A stretch of DNA of 59,592 bases, taken from the NCBI GenBank assembly GCA_039029355.1, contig JBCCGI010000052.1:1-59592 (forward strand), written 5' to 3'. A model generated the notes under the pieces. That model made no database searches. It was not told the origin of the DNA and was given only the letters and a program-made list of their open reading frames with translations. This document shows positions 9,583-17,682 of this stretch, in pieces (within the stretch, counting starts at the first letter, position 1; every line of letters begins with the position of its first letter). This DNA is from JBCCGI01 sp039029355 (lineage in GTDB: Bacteria; Planctomycetota; UBA1135; GCA-002686595). The position numbers and the translations under genes are program-made.

Positions 9583-9934
9583 GCGGTCGACGCAGACGGA
9601 TGAAGCTCGCCTCGCGCGCCTGCCCGCGGCCACCGCGGCGAGCAGGCACGCGAGGGAGCGGGCGCGAGCGGTACGCCGCCGGGTTCGCCGAGCTGTAGGC
9701 CTGTAGGCGGTGCTGGACACCCAGCGGGTGCTCGCAGGGTGGAGGGATCCGCTCGTCGTCAGCCAGGGCGCGCTGCCAAGCCACGGGGGCGCGTTGATTC
9801 GCGCGGTCCGCGCGGCGCCCCGAGTCGCTAGGAGTCGGGCGCTGGCCCCGGCCGTATCGGTGGCGCCGGCCCACGGGTATCCTCGAAGAGCAACGCGCTC
9901 GCCGCCCTCGGGTCGCGCGCCGGCCCCCGACTCG
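9583..9934. other. 352-nt intergenic region
   Basis: This gap holds a long stem-loop at 9610-9655 (listed separately) and a 15-nt palindrome, CGCGCGG-T-CCGCGCG, at 9800-9814. A + strand frame is open from 9710 into the next gene, but its residues before the ATG at 9935 look like translated non-coding sequence. No further gene is seen. Confidence 0.4.
9610..9655 (+). terminator. Large stem-loop after the giant gene
   Basis: Left arm 9610-9629 and right arm 9633-9655 form 13 of 14 outer base pairs plus a 6-bp inner CCGCGG/CCGCGG stem with a 3-nt bulge and a CCA loop. It begins 27 nt after the stop at 9582. No T-run follows, so it is a candidate terminator or 3'-end stabiliser. Confidence 0.45.
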
Positions 9935-10825
9935 ATGTCCATGTGGAAGAACGCGACGACCACCTGCCTCGCCTGGCTCGCTGGCCCGGTCCTCCTGCAG
10001 CTCGGCGGCGCCGACCAGCTCGCGGTCGAGCAGCGACCCAACCACCCGCCGCTCGTCGTCTACGACTTCAACCTCGACCTCGGACCGGCGGGCAACATGG
10101 ACTACCTGGACTCGCTGGGGTTCTCCGGGCTGGTCACGCGCGTCGACGTTCCAGCGGACCTGCCCAAGCTCTCCGCCTACGCCCAACACGTCGAGACGGT
10201 CCCGGGCTTTGATCTTCTCGCCTACGTCTCCTACGACTTCGACTTCCCGCCGAGCTCGCAGATCTGGCGCCTCGCGCTGCCGACCCTGGCCCAGGTGGGG
10301 GCTCCGCTCTGGGTGATCGTGCGCGGCGCGCCGTCGAGCACCGCCCTGCGCGAGCTGCTCGAGGAGATGGCGATCGAGTCCCAGGCCGCGGGCGTCGAGA
10401 CCGTGATCTACCCGCACTGGGGTACCGACATCGAGTCGGCCGACGAGGCGGCCGCGCTGATCGGCGACATCGGGCACCCGAACCTCAAGAGCTCGCTGCA
10501 CACCTGCCACGAGATCCGCATCGGCAATCAGTACGCGCTCGACACCGTGGCGGCGCAGCACGCGCAGGCGAGCTCGCTGGTGACGATCGCCGGGGCGGAG
10601 AACGGCGCCTATGCGGGCCCGTTCAGCGTGCTCGTGGACTGGAGCGACGCCATCCTGCCGCTGGATCAGGGCGACTTCAGCCTGCTGCCGTTCCTGCAGG
10701 CGCTGCACGACGCGGACTACGACCGGCCTGTGGTGCTGCACACCTTCGGCATCACGGACGATCCGGGACATCTGGAGCGCTCGCTCGAGGAGTACGCGGC
10801 GTACCTCGAGCAGATCGTGCGGTGA
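9935..10825 (+). CDS. Exported TIM-barrel protein, sugar phosphate isomerase/epimerase-like
   Basis: A 296-residue protein with an N-terminal hydrophobic segment suggesting export (MSMWKNATTTCLAWLAGPVLL). The rest reads as a xylose-isomerase-like (AP_endonuc_2) TIM barrel: 'LVVYDFNLDLG' strand 1, 'LDSLGFSGLVTRVD', 'GAPLWVIVRG', 'GVETVIYPHWGTDIE' with His/Trp, 'SLHTCHEI' with the family's typical His, 'LVTIAGAEN', and 'DRPVVLHTFGI'. In the family these positions bind a divalent metal and a sugar, but substrate cannot be inferred. ATG 9935 (or ATG 9941) is chosen over the longer frame from 9710 because only this start gives a signal-like N-terminus. Exported members are common in Planctomycetota. 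It stands alone on the + strand. Confidence 0.75.
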   Translation: MSMWKNATTTCLAWLAGPVLLQLGGADQLAVEQRPNHPPLVVYDFNLDLGPAGNMDYLDSLGFSGLVTRVDVPADLPKLSAYAQHVETVPGFDLLAYVSYDFDFPPSSQIWRLALPTLAQVGAPLWVIVRGAPSSTALRELLEEMAIESQAAGVETVIYPHWGTDIESADEAAALIGDIGHPNLKSSLHTCHEIRIGNQYALDTVAAQHAQASSLVTIAGAENGAYAGPFSVLVDWSDAILPLDQGDFSLLPFLQALHDADYDRPVVLHTFGITDDPGHLERSLEEYAAYLEQIVR

Positions 10826-10925
10826 GGCACCGACCGCGGGCGCGGCGACCTGCGGGGGCTGCCGGGGGCGCCGACGCGCGGGCCGCCCCGACGATCGTGG
10901 TGGTCGCGCCCTGCAGCCACGGCGG

Positions 10926-10994
10926 CTAGGCCGGAGCCACGACGTCCAGGCCGTCTTGACCAACGCGCTCGAGATCACGATCGGTTGCTACTAG
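10926..10994 (+). pseudogene. Relic C-terminal tail of an exported repeat protein
   Basis: This short frame ends in 'VLTNALEITIGCY' and a TAG stop. That is the terminal signature ('LTNALDIVIGxY') of the shared C-terminal domain seen complete at 13431, 33160 and (minus strand) 55294. Nothing recognisable of the ~100 residues that should precede it is present in any frame, so it looks like the end of a gene whose body was deleted. Confidence 0.6.
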
Positions 10995-11025
10995 CCCACG
11001 GCCCGGGGCCGCCGCGCTACGCTGA

Positions 11026-13431
11026 GGCGATGCGGGTTCCCGTCGCGCCGACGGCCAGGGCCGCTTCGGGCAGCCGCTCACGATCACGGTGGAGGCCCTC
11101 GCGGTCCGTGAGGTGTTCGCGGCCGACCTCGACGGCGACGGCGACCTCGACGCGCTGTCGGCCTCACAGTGGGACAACACCGTGGCCTGGCACGAGAACG
11201 TCGACGGGCTGGGCGGCTTCGGGGCACGGCGGGAGATCAGCACGGCGGGCCTCGGCGCGCGCTCGGTGTTCGCCGCCGACCTCGACGGCGATGCCGATCA
11301 GGACGTGCTGGCGGCGTCGTCCTACGACGGGCGGGTTCTTTGGTTCGAGAACCTCGGAGCGGGCGCGTTCGGCCCCGCGCAGGAGATCAGCGGCTCCAGC
11401 CTGGGAGCCGCGTCGGTGCGGTCCGCCGACCTGGACGGAGACGGCGACCAGGACGTCGTCGCGGCGTCGGAGGAGGACCACACGATCGCGTGGTTCGAGA
11501 ACCTGGGCGGCGCCTTCGGCCGGGAGCAGCCGCTGAGCACTGCGGCGCTGGGAGCCTCGGCCGTCGAGGCGGGGGACGTCGACGGCGACGGGGATCTCGA
11601 CGTGGTCTCCGGGTCGTTCCTCGACGGGGCGATTCGTTGGTACGCCAACACCGACGGGGCGGGCTCGTTCGCGCCGGGGACCGCGCTGCCGGGCTCCGCG
11701 CCCGATGTCCGCGCGGTGGCCCTCGCCGATCTCGACGGCGACGGCGACCTGGACGTGGCCGCGGCCTTGCGCGCCGACGACGAGGTGCGCTGGTATCCCA
11801 ACCTCGGGGGCGGCGCCTTTGGAGCGGCGCAGACGCTTGGGGACGAGGCGTATAGCGCGTTCTCCGTCGTGAGCGGGGACCTCGACGGCGATGGCGACCT
11901 CGACGTTGCGGCGGCCTCCCAGACGGACGACACCGTGGCCTGGTACGAGAACGTCGGGGGCGGGAGCTTTGCTCCCGAGACCGTGCTGTTCGAGGGCGTC
12001 GGCCCGTCCGACCTGTGCCGCCCCGTGGACCTCGACGGCGACGGCGACCTCGACGTGGTCAACATCACCCACCGGGCCGACGAGTGGCAGGAGGCCGCGG
12101 TCCGGTGGTACGAGAACCTGGACGGCGACGGCAACTTCGGGCCGTCGGTGATCCTCAGCTCGGACGTGAGCTTCGTGCGCGATCTCCGTGCGGCGGACCT
12201 GGATGGGGACGGTGACCCGGACGCGGTCTGCGCGGACTCGGCGGACGGGGCGCTCCGCTGGTACGAGAACCTCGACGGATGCGCGACCTTCGGAGAGGGC
12301 GTGTTCGTCGACTCCATCGCCAGCTGCATGTCGAGCTTTCCGGTCGACCTCGACGCCGACGGCGACCTCGACCTGGTGTCCTCGGGCGTATCCGACGAGC
12401 GCATCTACCGGCACGAGAACCACTCCTCGCTGGGAGACTTCGGCCCCGGCATCCCGGTGAACGAAGCCCCCTTTTCGCCCGTCGAGCTCCTGGCCGGCGA
12501 CCTGAACGGCGACGGCGCTGCCGACATCTACGCAAGCTCCCTGGCGGGGTCGAGGCTGTCCTGGTTCGAGAGCACCGGCGCGCTGGGCGGCGTCTGGCCC
12601 GAGCACCCGGTCGCGCCCTTCGACACGCCGCTCTCGATCGGCCTGGCGGACCTTGACGGCGACGGCGACACCGATCTCGTCGCGGCCTCGCAGAACGACC
12701 GCAAGGCGTCGTGGTTCGAGAACGGCGATGGCCTCGGGAGCTTCGGCCCCGAGATCCTGATCGGCGCCGACAGCGTGTACTACAGCTCGCTGGACGTGGC
12801 CGACCTCGACGGCAACGGCCACGCCGACGTGCTGATCGGCCAGGGCGGTCAGGGGTTGGGAAGCGCCCTGTGGTATCCGGGCCTGGGCGGGGGGGCCTTC
12901 GGCGGGAGCGAGGTGATCGCCGGCTACACCCAGGAGATCCTGTCGCTGGCGGCCGGCGACTTCGATGCCGACGGCGACGCGGACGTCGTGCTGTCGGAGT
13001 ATTCGCGCAACCGCGTACACTGGCGCGCGAACTGCGGGTGCCCATCGCAGCAGCCCGTCGAGGCGCTTCGTCTGGGGTCGCCGCCGAACCCCGCGGCGCT
13101 CCAACCCGGCCTGAGCGGCGGCCCGGTGGTCGCCGGGCCATGGGAGCCGTGGATCGACCACGGCGCCTTCGTACCCGCGGCGACGCTGGATCTCCTGAGC
13201 GTCTCCACCGGCGCCGCCAACGTCGACCTCGGCGCCGCCGGGACGCTGCTGTGCGACCCCGCGCAGCTCGTGGCGTGGACCGCGTCGACGCCGGGACTGC
13301 CCTTCGCCCTGGCGGTCCCGGACGAGTGCGGCCTGGTCGGCGTCGGGCTGTGCGCCCAGGGGGCTTCGCTCGACCGCTCGGGGGCCCTGCAGCTGACGAA
13401 CGCGCTGGACCTCGTGGTCGGGTCCTACTGA
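11026..13431 (+). CDS. FG-GAP/VCBS-repeat protein, N-terminus missing
   Basis: A beta-propeller-type protein of tandem FG-GAP/VCBS repeats, each with a Ca-binding-like 'DLDGDGDxD' loop followed by 'VAWxENxxGxGxFG'; about 13 repeats are seen. It ends with the shared planctomycete C-terminal domain ('LRLGSPPNPAAL' to 'LTNALDLVVGSY'). The first plausible start codon in frame is GTG 11089 (780 aa), but that leaves no signal peptide. Repeat homology ('ADGQGRFGQPLTIT') continues upstream of it to about 11050, while the frame is closed by TGA at 11023. The 5' end is therefore probably lost, or separated by a frameshift. Expected location when intact is the outside of the cell, likely as an adhesion or structural protein. 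Confidence 0.75.
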   Translation, partial: GDAGSRRADGQGRFGQPLTITVEALAVREVFAADLDGDGDLDALSASQWDNTVAWHENVDGLGGFGARREISTAGLGARSVFAADLDGDADQDVLAASSYDGRVLWFENLGAGAFGPAQEISGSSLGAASVRSADLDGDGDQDVVAASEEDHTIAWFENLGGAFGREQPLSTAALGASAVEAGDVDGDGDLDVVSGSFLDGAIRWYANTDGAGSFAPGTALPGSAPDVRAVALADLDGDGDLDVAAALRADDEVRWYPNLGGGAFGAAQTLGDEAYSAFSVVSGDLDGDGDLDVAAASQTDDTVAWYENVGGGSFAPETVLFEGVGPSDLCRPVDLDGDGDLDVVNITHRADEWQEAAVRWYENLDGDGNFGPSVILSSDVSFVRDLRAADLDGDGDPDAVCADSADGALRWYENLDGCATFGEGVFVDSIASCMSSFPVDLDADGDLDLVSSGVSDERIYRHENHSSLGDFGPGIPVNEAPFSPVELLAGDLNGDGAADIYASSLAGSRLSWFESTGALGGVWPEHPVAPFDTPLSIGLADLDGDGDTDLVAASQNDRKASWFENGDGLGSFGPEILIGADSVYYSSLDVADLDGNGHADVLIGQGGQGLGSALWYPGLGGGAFGGSEVIAGYTQEILSLAAGDFDADGDADVVLSEYSRNRVHWRANCGCPSQQPVEALRLGSPPNPAALQPGLSGGPVVAGPWEPWIDHGAFVPAATLDLLSVSTGAANVDLGAAGTLLCDPAQLVAWTASTPGLPFALAVPDECGLVGVGLCAQGASLDRSGALQLTNALDLVVGSY

Positions 13432-13613
13432 GCCGCGGGCCACGATCCAGCCCATCCCTAACGCAAGCGGTAACGAAACCGGCAGGACGAATCTGTATCC
13501 TCGTCAGGCGACCGCGGTGCTCGCCGGTGGTTTTCCGAGGAGCTCCTCGCAAGACCCACGCGTGCGGCGCGGCCGTTTCGCCCGTCCCGACTCCCGCTGC
13601 AGAAGGCGTCCAC

Positions 13614-15176
13614 GTGGCCAAGTCGCTCTACCTCGTCAATCCCCGCTCCGGCATCCCGACGCACTTCGGTGCCGAGGTCTTCGAGCGCTGGGACTTCCAG
13701 CCGGCGCAGGCGAGTGCCGACCTGACGCTCGTCACGGTGGCGGCGCTCACGCCCTCGGATTGGGACGTCACCGTGTGCGACGAGCACCTGTCTCCGGTCG
13801 ACTTCGACCATCCGGCCGACTTCATCGGCATCACGGGGAAGGTCGCGCAGGAGTACCGGATGATCGAGCTGGCCGACGAGTTCCGGCGCCGCGGCAAGAC
13901 CGTGATCATCGGCGGGCCGTACGCGTCGCTGTCGCCCGACGACGTCCGCGGGCACTGCGACGTGCTCGTGCTGGGTGAGCTCGAGGGCATCGCCGAGGAG
14001 TTCTTTGCCGACCTCGACGCCGGTAGCTGGAAGCAGGAGTACAAGGGCGACAAGCCCGACATCGCCGACTCGCCGGTGCCGCGCTGGGACCTCTACCCGA
14101 ACGACCGGGCGCTCCTGGGCGCCGTGCAGACCTCGCGCGGGTGTCCCTTCGAGTGCGAGTTCTGCGACGTCATCCAGTACCTCGGCCGCAAGCAGCGTCA
14201 CAAGAGCGTCGAGCAGGTCGTGGCCGAGCTCGACGTGCTGTACTCCTATGGCTACCGCTCGGTCTTACTGTCGGACGACAACCTGACGGTCTACCGCAGC
14301 CGGGCGAAGGAGCTCCTGGCCGGGCTACGCGATTGGAACCGCGCGCGCGAAGAGCCGGTGGCCTTCGGCACCCAGCTCTCGATCGACGCGTCGGGTGACC
14401 CCGAGATCATGCGCCTGATGGCGGAGTGCGGGATGAGCTGGGTCTTCATCGGCATCGAGACCCCCAACCTCGAGAGCCTCAAGGAGACGAAGAAGCGGCA
14501 GAACGTCGGCGTGGACCTCATCCGCGAGATCGAGGTCTTCCTCGAGCACGGCATCGCCGTGGTCGCGGGGATGATCGTCGGCTTCGACCACGACAACCAC
14601 TCGATCTTCGACCTCCAACTCGACTTCGCGCAGGCGTCGCCGGTTCCCATCTTCAACCTGAACGCCCTCGCCGCGCCCGCTTCGACGCCGCTGCATGAGC
14701 GTATGGAGCGCGACGGCCGCCTGGTCGATCTGACCGAGAGCCACGGCTCCTCGCCCTGGCACAGCAACATCACGCCGGCGCAGATGACCGGCGCCGAGCT
14801 CACCGAGGGCATGCACTGGCTGTGCAACCAGATGTACTCGCCCGCCAACTTCGGCCGCCGCGTGCTGCGCATGATCGAGACCATGGGCCCGCAGCGCGGC
14901 CCGCTCGCGCAGGCGCACAAGGCCGTGCGCGAGTCGCGCCCGGTCGAGCGCGAGGCGGTGATGCTGCTCAAGAAGTTCTTCCGCAAGAACGCCGCCGAGC
15001 GCCAGATGTTCTTCGAGGTCTCGGACGCCATGGCGAAGAAGCCGGGCACCGAGGCGGCGGTGATCGAGATGCTCTACCGCTATGCGCAGGTGCGCTACCT
15101 GTACGAGGTGGGGGGCTTCTGGCGCGACGACGTCGCGGCCGAGTCGCCCTTCCGGGGGCGGGTCGCGGTGCACTGA
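13614..15176 (+). CDS. B12-binding domain radical SAM protein (DUF4070-type)
   Basis: A 520-residue radical SAM enzyme with an N-terminal cobalamin-binding-like Rossmann domain (~1-150; 'DFIGITGKVAQEYRMIELAD', 'TVIIGGPYASLSP'). The radical SAM barrel carries the CX3CX2C [4Fe-4S] motif, Cys177, Cys181 and Cys184 ('SRGCPFECEFCDV'). The C-terminal part ('GMIVGFDHDN', 'NLNALAAPASTPLHERM') matches the DUF4070 extension seen in hopanoid-modifying enzymes such as HpnP and in many uncharacterised relatives. Methyl transfer or another B12/SAM-dependent C-C chemistry is typical of the class; the substrate is unknown. The GTG at 13614 is chosen because the conserved 'SLYLVNP' strand follows at once and AAGG lies about 8 nt upstream. 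The longer frame upstream only shadows the FG-GAP gene. The gene is convergent with the histidine kinase (29-nt gap). Confidence 0.9.
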   Translation: MAKSLYLVNPRSGIPTHFGAEVFERWDFQPAQASADLTLVTVAALTPSDWDVTVCDEHLSPVDFDHPADFIGITGKVAQEYRMIELADEFRRRGKTVIIGGPYASLSPDDVRGHCDVLVLGELEGIAEEFFADLDAGSWKQEYKGDKPDIADSPVPRWDLYPNDRALLGAVQTSRGCPFECEFCDVIQYLGRKQRHKSVEQVVAELDVLYSYGYRSVLLSDDNLTVYRSRAKELLAGLRDWNRAREEPVAFGTQLSIDASGDPEIMRLMAECGMSWVFIGIETPNLESLKETKKRQNVGVDLIREIEVFLEHGIAVVAGMIVGFDHDNHSIFDLQLDFAQASPVPIFNLNALAAPASTPLHERMERDGRLVDLTESHGSSPWHSNITPAQMTGAELTEGMHWLCNQMYSPANFGRRVLRMIETMGPQRGPLAQAHKAVRESRPVEREAVMLLKKFFRKNAAERQMFFEVSDAMAKKPGTEAAVIEMLYRYAQVRYLYEVGGFWRDDVAAESPFRGRVAVH

Positions 15177-15205
15177 GGCAACGTCGGCTGCGTCCGGACC
15201 GCGGC

Positions 15206-16789
15206 TCAGTCCGCGCCCAGCGGCAGCTCGAACCAAACGGTCGCGCCGCCCTCGGCCCGGTTGCGCGCGCCGATCGTGCCGCCGTGCGCGTCGAGCACTT
15301 TGCGCGCCACCAGCAGCCCGAGACCGGCCGAGTCCGCACGGCTGCGGCTCTGGGCCAGGGACTCGAGCGACACGTCGTCGCCGACAGCGCCCGCGTCCGG
15401 GTCGCACGGCAGGCCGGGGCCGTCGTCGCGGATCTCGACGCGGACGCCGGACGCGGTGCTGGTCACGACTGCGGTCACCGCGCCAGCGGCGTGCTGGATC
15501 GCGTTGCGCACCAGGTTCTCGAGCGCGCGCATCAGGCGTCCGCCGTCGGCGGTGAGGATCGGCATGTTGGCCTCGACCTCGGACTGCAGCCGCACGCCGT
15601 GCACCTCGGCCAACGGCCCCAGCGCCTGGAGCGTCGTCCGGACGAGCTCGCCGGGCGGGACGGGCTCTAGGTCGAGCTCGTCGCTCGCGTCCAGCCGCGC
15701 GATGTCGAGCAGGTCGTCGGCCAGGACGCGCACGCGGTCGGCGTCCATGCGCGCCACCGCGACCAGCTCGCGCATCCGCTCGGCGACGGACTCGGGTGAG
15801 TCGCCGGCGAGCACCGTCTCGGAGCGGTCGAGGCACGCGAGCAGCGCCGTCAGCGGCGTGCGCAGGTCGTGCGACACCTGCGCGATCCACTCGCGGCGCG
15901 CGCGGTCGCGGTCGGCGAGCCCCTGCACGAGCTCCTCGACGCGTCCGCGCATCGCGTTCATCGAGCGCGCGAGGGCGGCCACCTCGTGGGCGCCGCCCTC
16001 GTCGAACGGACCGGGTAGCTCGTCGTCGCTGAGCGGATTGCCGCCGGCGCGCGCGGCCAGCCGCGCGAGCGGCGCGGTGACGCGGCGCGACACGACCACC
16101 GAGGCGAGGATCGCGATGACGGCCATCACGGCAAAGGCCAGCAGCGTGACCACGCGCTGCTCGTCGTCGCCGGCCCGTTCCATCGCCTCGCGGCTCATGT
16201 AGCCGAAGCCGCCGAGCTCGCTGAACTCCCAGCTCTCGAGCTGGCTGAGCGCCGCGGTCTCGACGCCGTAGACCTCGGCCTGGGCCGCGAGGTCGACCAC
16301 GATCTGCACGAAGATCCCAGCCAGCTCGCCGTCGACGAAGAGCTCCTGGCACACCGTCGGCGCGGGCTCGGCGCGACCCGGCAGCGGCACGCGCAGCGTG
16401 GCGGCCGGAGTCACCTCCCAATGCGAGCCTTCGGGCCACGGGAGCCGCTCGCTCGCGCAGAGGACCTCGCCCTGGTCGTCGAGCCACAGGAAGGCCACGC
16501 CGTCCTCGGCGAGGTCCGTGCCGAGGTCCTCGACCGCGGCGACCGTCGGCAGGTAGCGCCCGGCGCGCTCGCGCTCGGCGCCCGTGAGCAGGCCGCGCCG
16601 GATCCAGCTGTCGTCGCGGTAGTAGACCTCGGCGCCCGGCTCGGGGAAGTTCAGCAGCGCGAAGAGCGGGTCGTGGAGCGCCGACTGCAGCAGGTCGAAG
16701 CCGATCGCCATGGCGGTGAGCAGCAGCGCCAGCCGCACGCTCAGCCGCCGGTGCCAGCGGATCGACGACGCTGCCTCGCGGCTCTTCAC
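15206..16789 (-). CDS. Membrane sensor histidine kinase
   Basis: A 527-residue HisKA-type sensor kinase. TM1 lies at ~17-35, an extracytoplasmic sensor region at ~36-205, TM2 at ~210-231 ('LLAFAVMAVIAILASVVV'), then a HAMP-like linker. The H-box is 'AQVSHDLRTPLTALL' with the phospho-acceptor His307, followed by N-box 'ENLVRNAIQHA', G1 'RDDGPGLP' and G2 'GLGLLVARKV' of the HATPase domain. The GTG start overlaps the TGA of the response regulator gene by the four bases GTGA, so the pair is translationally coupled. The sensor region has no recognised domain, so the signal is unknown. Confidence 0.92.
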   Translation of the reverse strand: MKSREAASSIRWHRRLSVRLALLLTAMAIGFDLLQSALHDPLFALLNFPEPGAEVYYRDDSWIRRGLLTGAERERAGRYLPTVAAVEDLGTDLAEDGVAFLWLDDQGEVLCASERLPWPEGSHWEVTPAATLRVPLPGRAEPAPTVCQELFVDGELAGIFVQIVVDLAAQAEVYGVETAALSQLESWEFSELGGFGYMSREAMERAGDDEQRVVTLLAFAVMAVIAILASVVVSRRVTAPLARLAARAGGNPLSDDELPGPFDEGGAHEVAALARSMNAMRGRVEELVQGLADRDRARREWIAQVSHDLRTPLTALLACLDRSETVLAGDSPESVAERMRELVAVARMDADRVRVLADDLLDIARLDASDELDLEPVPPGELVRTTLQALGPLAEVHGVRLQSEVEANMPILTADGGRLMRALENLVRNAIQHAAGAVTAVVTSTASGVRVEIRDDGPGLPCDPDAGAVGDDVSLESLAQSRSRADSAGLGLLVARKVLDAHGGTIGARNRAEGGATVWFELPLGAD

Positions 16790-17484
16790 GTGGCCTCCCG
16801 CAGGCGGTAGCCGACGCCCCAGACGGTCTCGATCGTGCGCGGGTCGCTGCCGTCCTCCTCGACCAGCGCGCGCAGGCGGCGCACGTGGGAGTCGACGGTG
16901 CGGCGCTCGCCGTCGTAGCCCGAGCCCCACACGCGGTCGAGCAGCTGCTCGCGCGTCCAGGCGCGGTCGGGGTGGCGCAGGAGGAAGAGCAGGAGGTCGA
17001 ACTCGCGCGGCGTCAGCTCGAAGGCCCCCGCGCCGTTGCCCGCGCGGCGAGCCTCGGGGTCGGCCCACAGCTCGCCCACGCGTACCGGCCCGGGGCCGGC
17101 GGAGCGCCCGGCGCGGCGGAGCAGGGTGCGCACGCGGGCGAGCAGCTCGGGCATGTGGAAGGGCTTCACCAGGTAGTCGTCGGCGCCGACGTCGAGACCG
17201 CGGACGCGTTGCTCGGGCGCGTCGCGCGCCGTCAGGATCAGGATCGGCAGGCCGCGCCCCGCTGCCCGCAGCGACCGGCACAGGTCGAGGCCATCGCCGT
17301 CGGGGAGCCCGAGGTCCAGCACGATCAGGTCGTACTCGCGCTCGAGGGCGAAGCGGGCGCTCTCCAACGAGACGCTTACGTCGACCCCGTAGCCGGCGGC
17401 CATCAACGCATCCAGGAGCTCGGTTCGGATCCGGCTGTCGTCCTCGACGATCAGGATCTGCGTGTCGACGTGGGGTGAGGTCAT
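16786..17484 (-). CDS. OmpR/PhoB-family response regulator
   Basis: A 232-residue winged-helix response regulator. Receiver residues seen are Asp15/Asp16, the phospho-acceptor Asp57 ('IVLDLGLPDGDG'), Thr85 and Lys107 ('DDYLVKPF'). The C-terminal trans-reg domain has 'ELTPREFDLLLFLLRHPDRAWTREQLL' split over a typical helix pair, and 'RTVDSHVRRLRALVEED' as recognition helix, ending 'IETVWGVGYRL'. It is first in an operon with the overlapping histidine kinase. An 11-bp-period direct repeat (17559-17588) in its upstream region is a likely binding site, consistent with autoregulation and possible control of the divergent metalloprotease gene. Confidence 0.95.
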   Translation of the reverse strand: MTSPHVDTQILIVEDDSRIRTELLDALMAAGYGVDVSVSLESARFALEREYDLIVLDLGLPDGDGLDLCRSLRAAGRGLPILILTARDAPEQRVRGLDVGADDYLVKPFHMPELLARVRTLLRRAGRSAGPGPVRVGELWADPEARRAGNGAGAFELTPREFDLLLFLLRHPDRAWTREQLLDRVWGSGYDGERRTVDSHVRRLRALVEEDGSDPRTIETVWGVGYRLREAT

Positions 17485-17558
17485 GCGCTCGCCGTACGGA
17501 TTCTAGCTGCGCCCGCGAGCGCCTTCGCGGCGCGCGCGCGCTGAATTCCGGCCCCACA

Positions 17559-17588
17559 ACATCTCCGACACATCTCCACAACAGGCGT
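17559..17588. promoter_or_regulatory. Candidate OmpR/PhoB-type direct-repeat box
   Basis: ACATCTCC occurs at 17559 and again at 17570, exactly 11 nt apart. A degenerate third copy, ACAGGCGT, follows at 17581, also 11 nt on. Direct repeats with an 11-bp pitch are the usual site for OmpR-family dimers bound head-to-tail. The box lies 75 nt upstream of the response regulator start and ~95 nt upstream of the divergent M43 protease start. Confidence 0.5.
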
Positions 17589-17682
17589 GTCCCACGATCC
17601 CGCTGAACCGTGAATCCTCCCCAGGGGCGCGCCGGCCCATCGACATAGACGGCACGCCCCCTAGACAGCAAGACGATTGCGA

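Noticed and set aside
9710..9934. N-terminal extension of the TIM-barrel protein
   Set aside because: The residues are low-complexity Ala/Arg/Pro and place the signal-like segment internally; ATG 9935 fits better.
2104..10041. A 2645-codon antisense frame opposite the giant exported protein
   Set aside because: It is rich in Arg, Ala, Val and Gly, has no domain and simply mirrors the high-GC third-position bias and regular repeats of the + strand gene. The + strand product has a signal peptide and known repeats.
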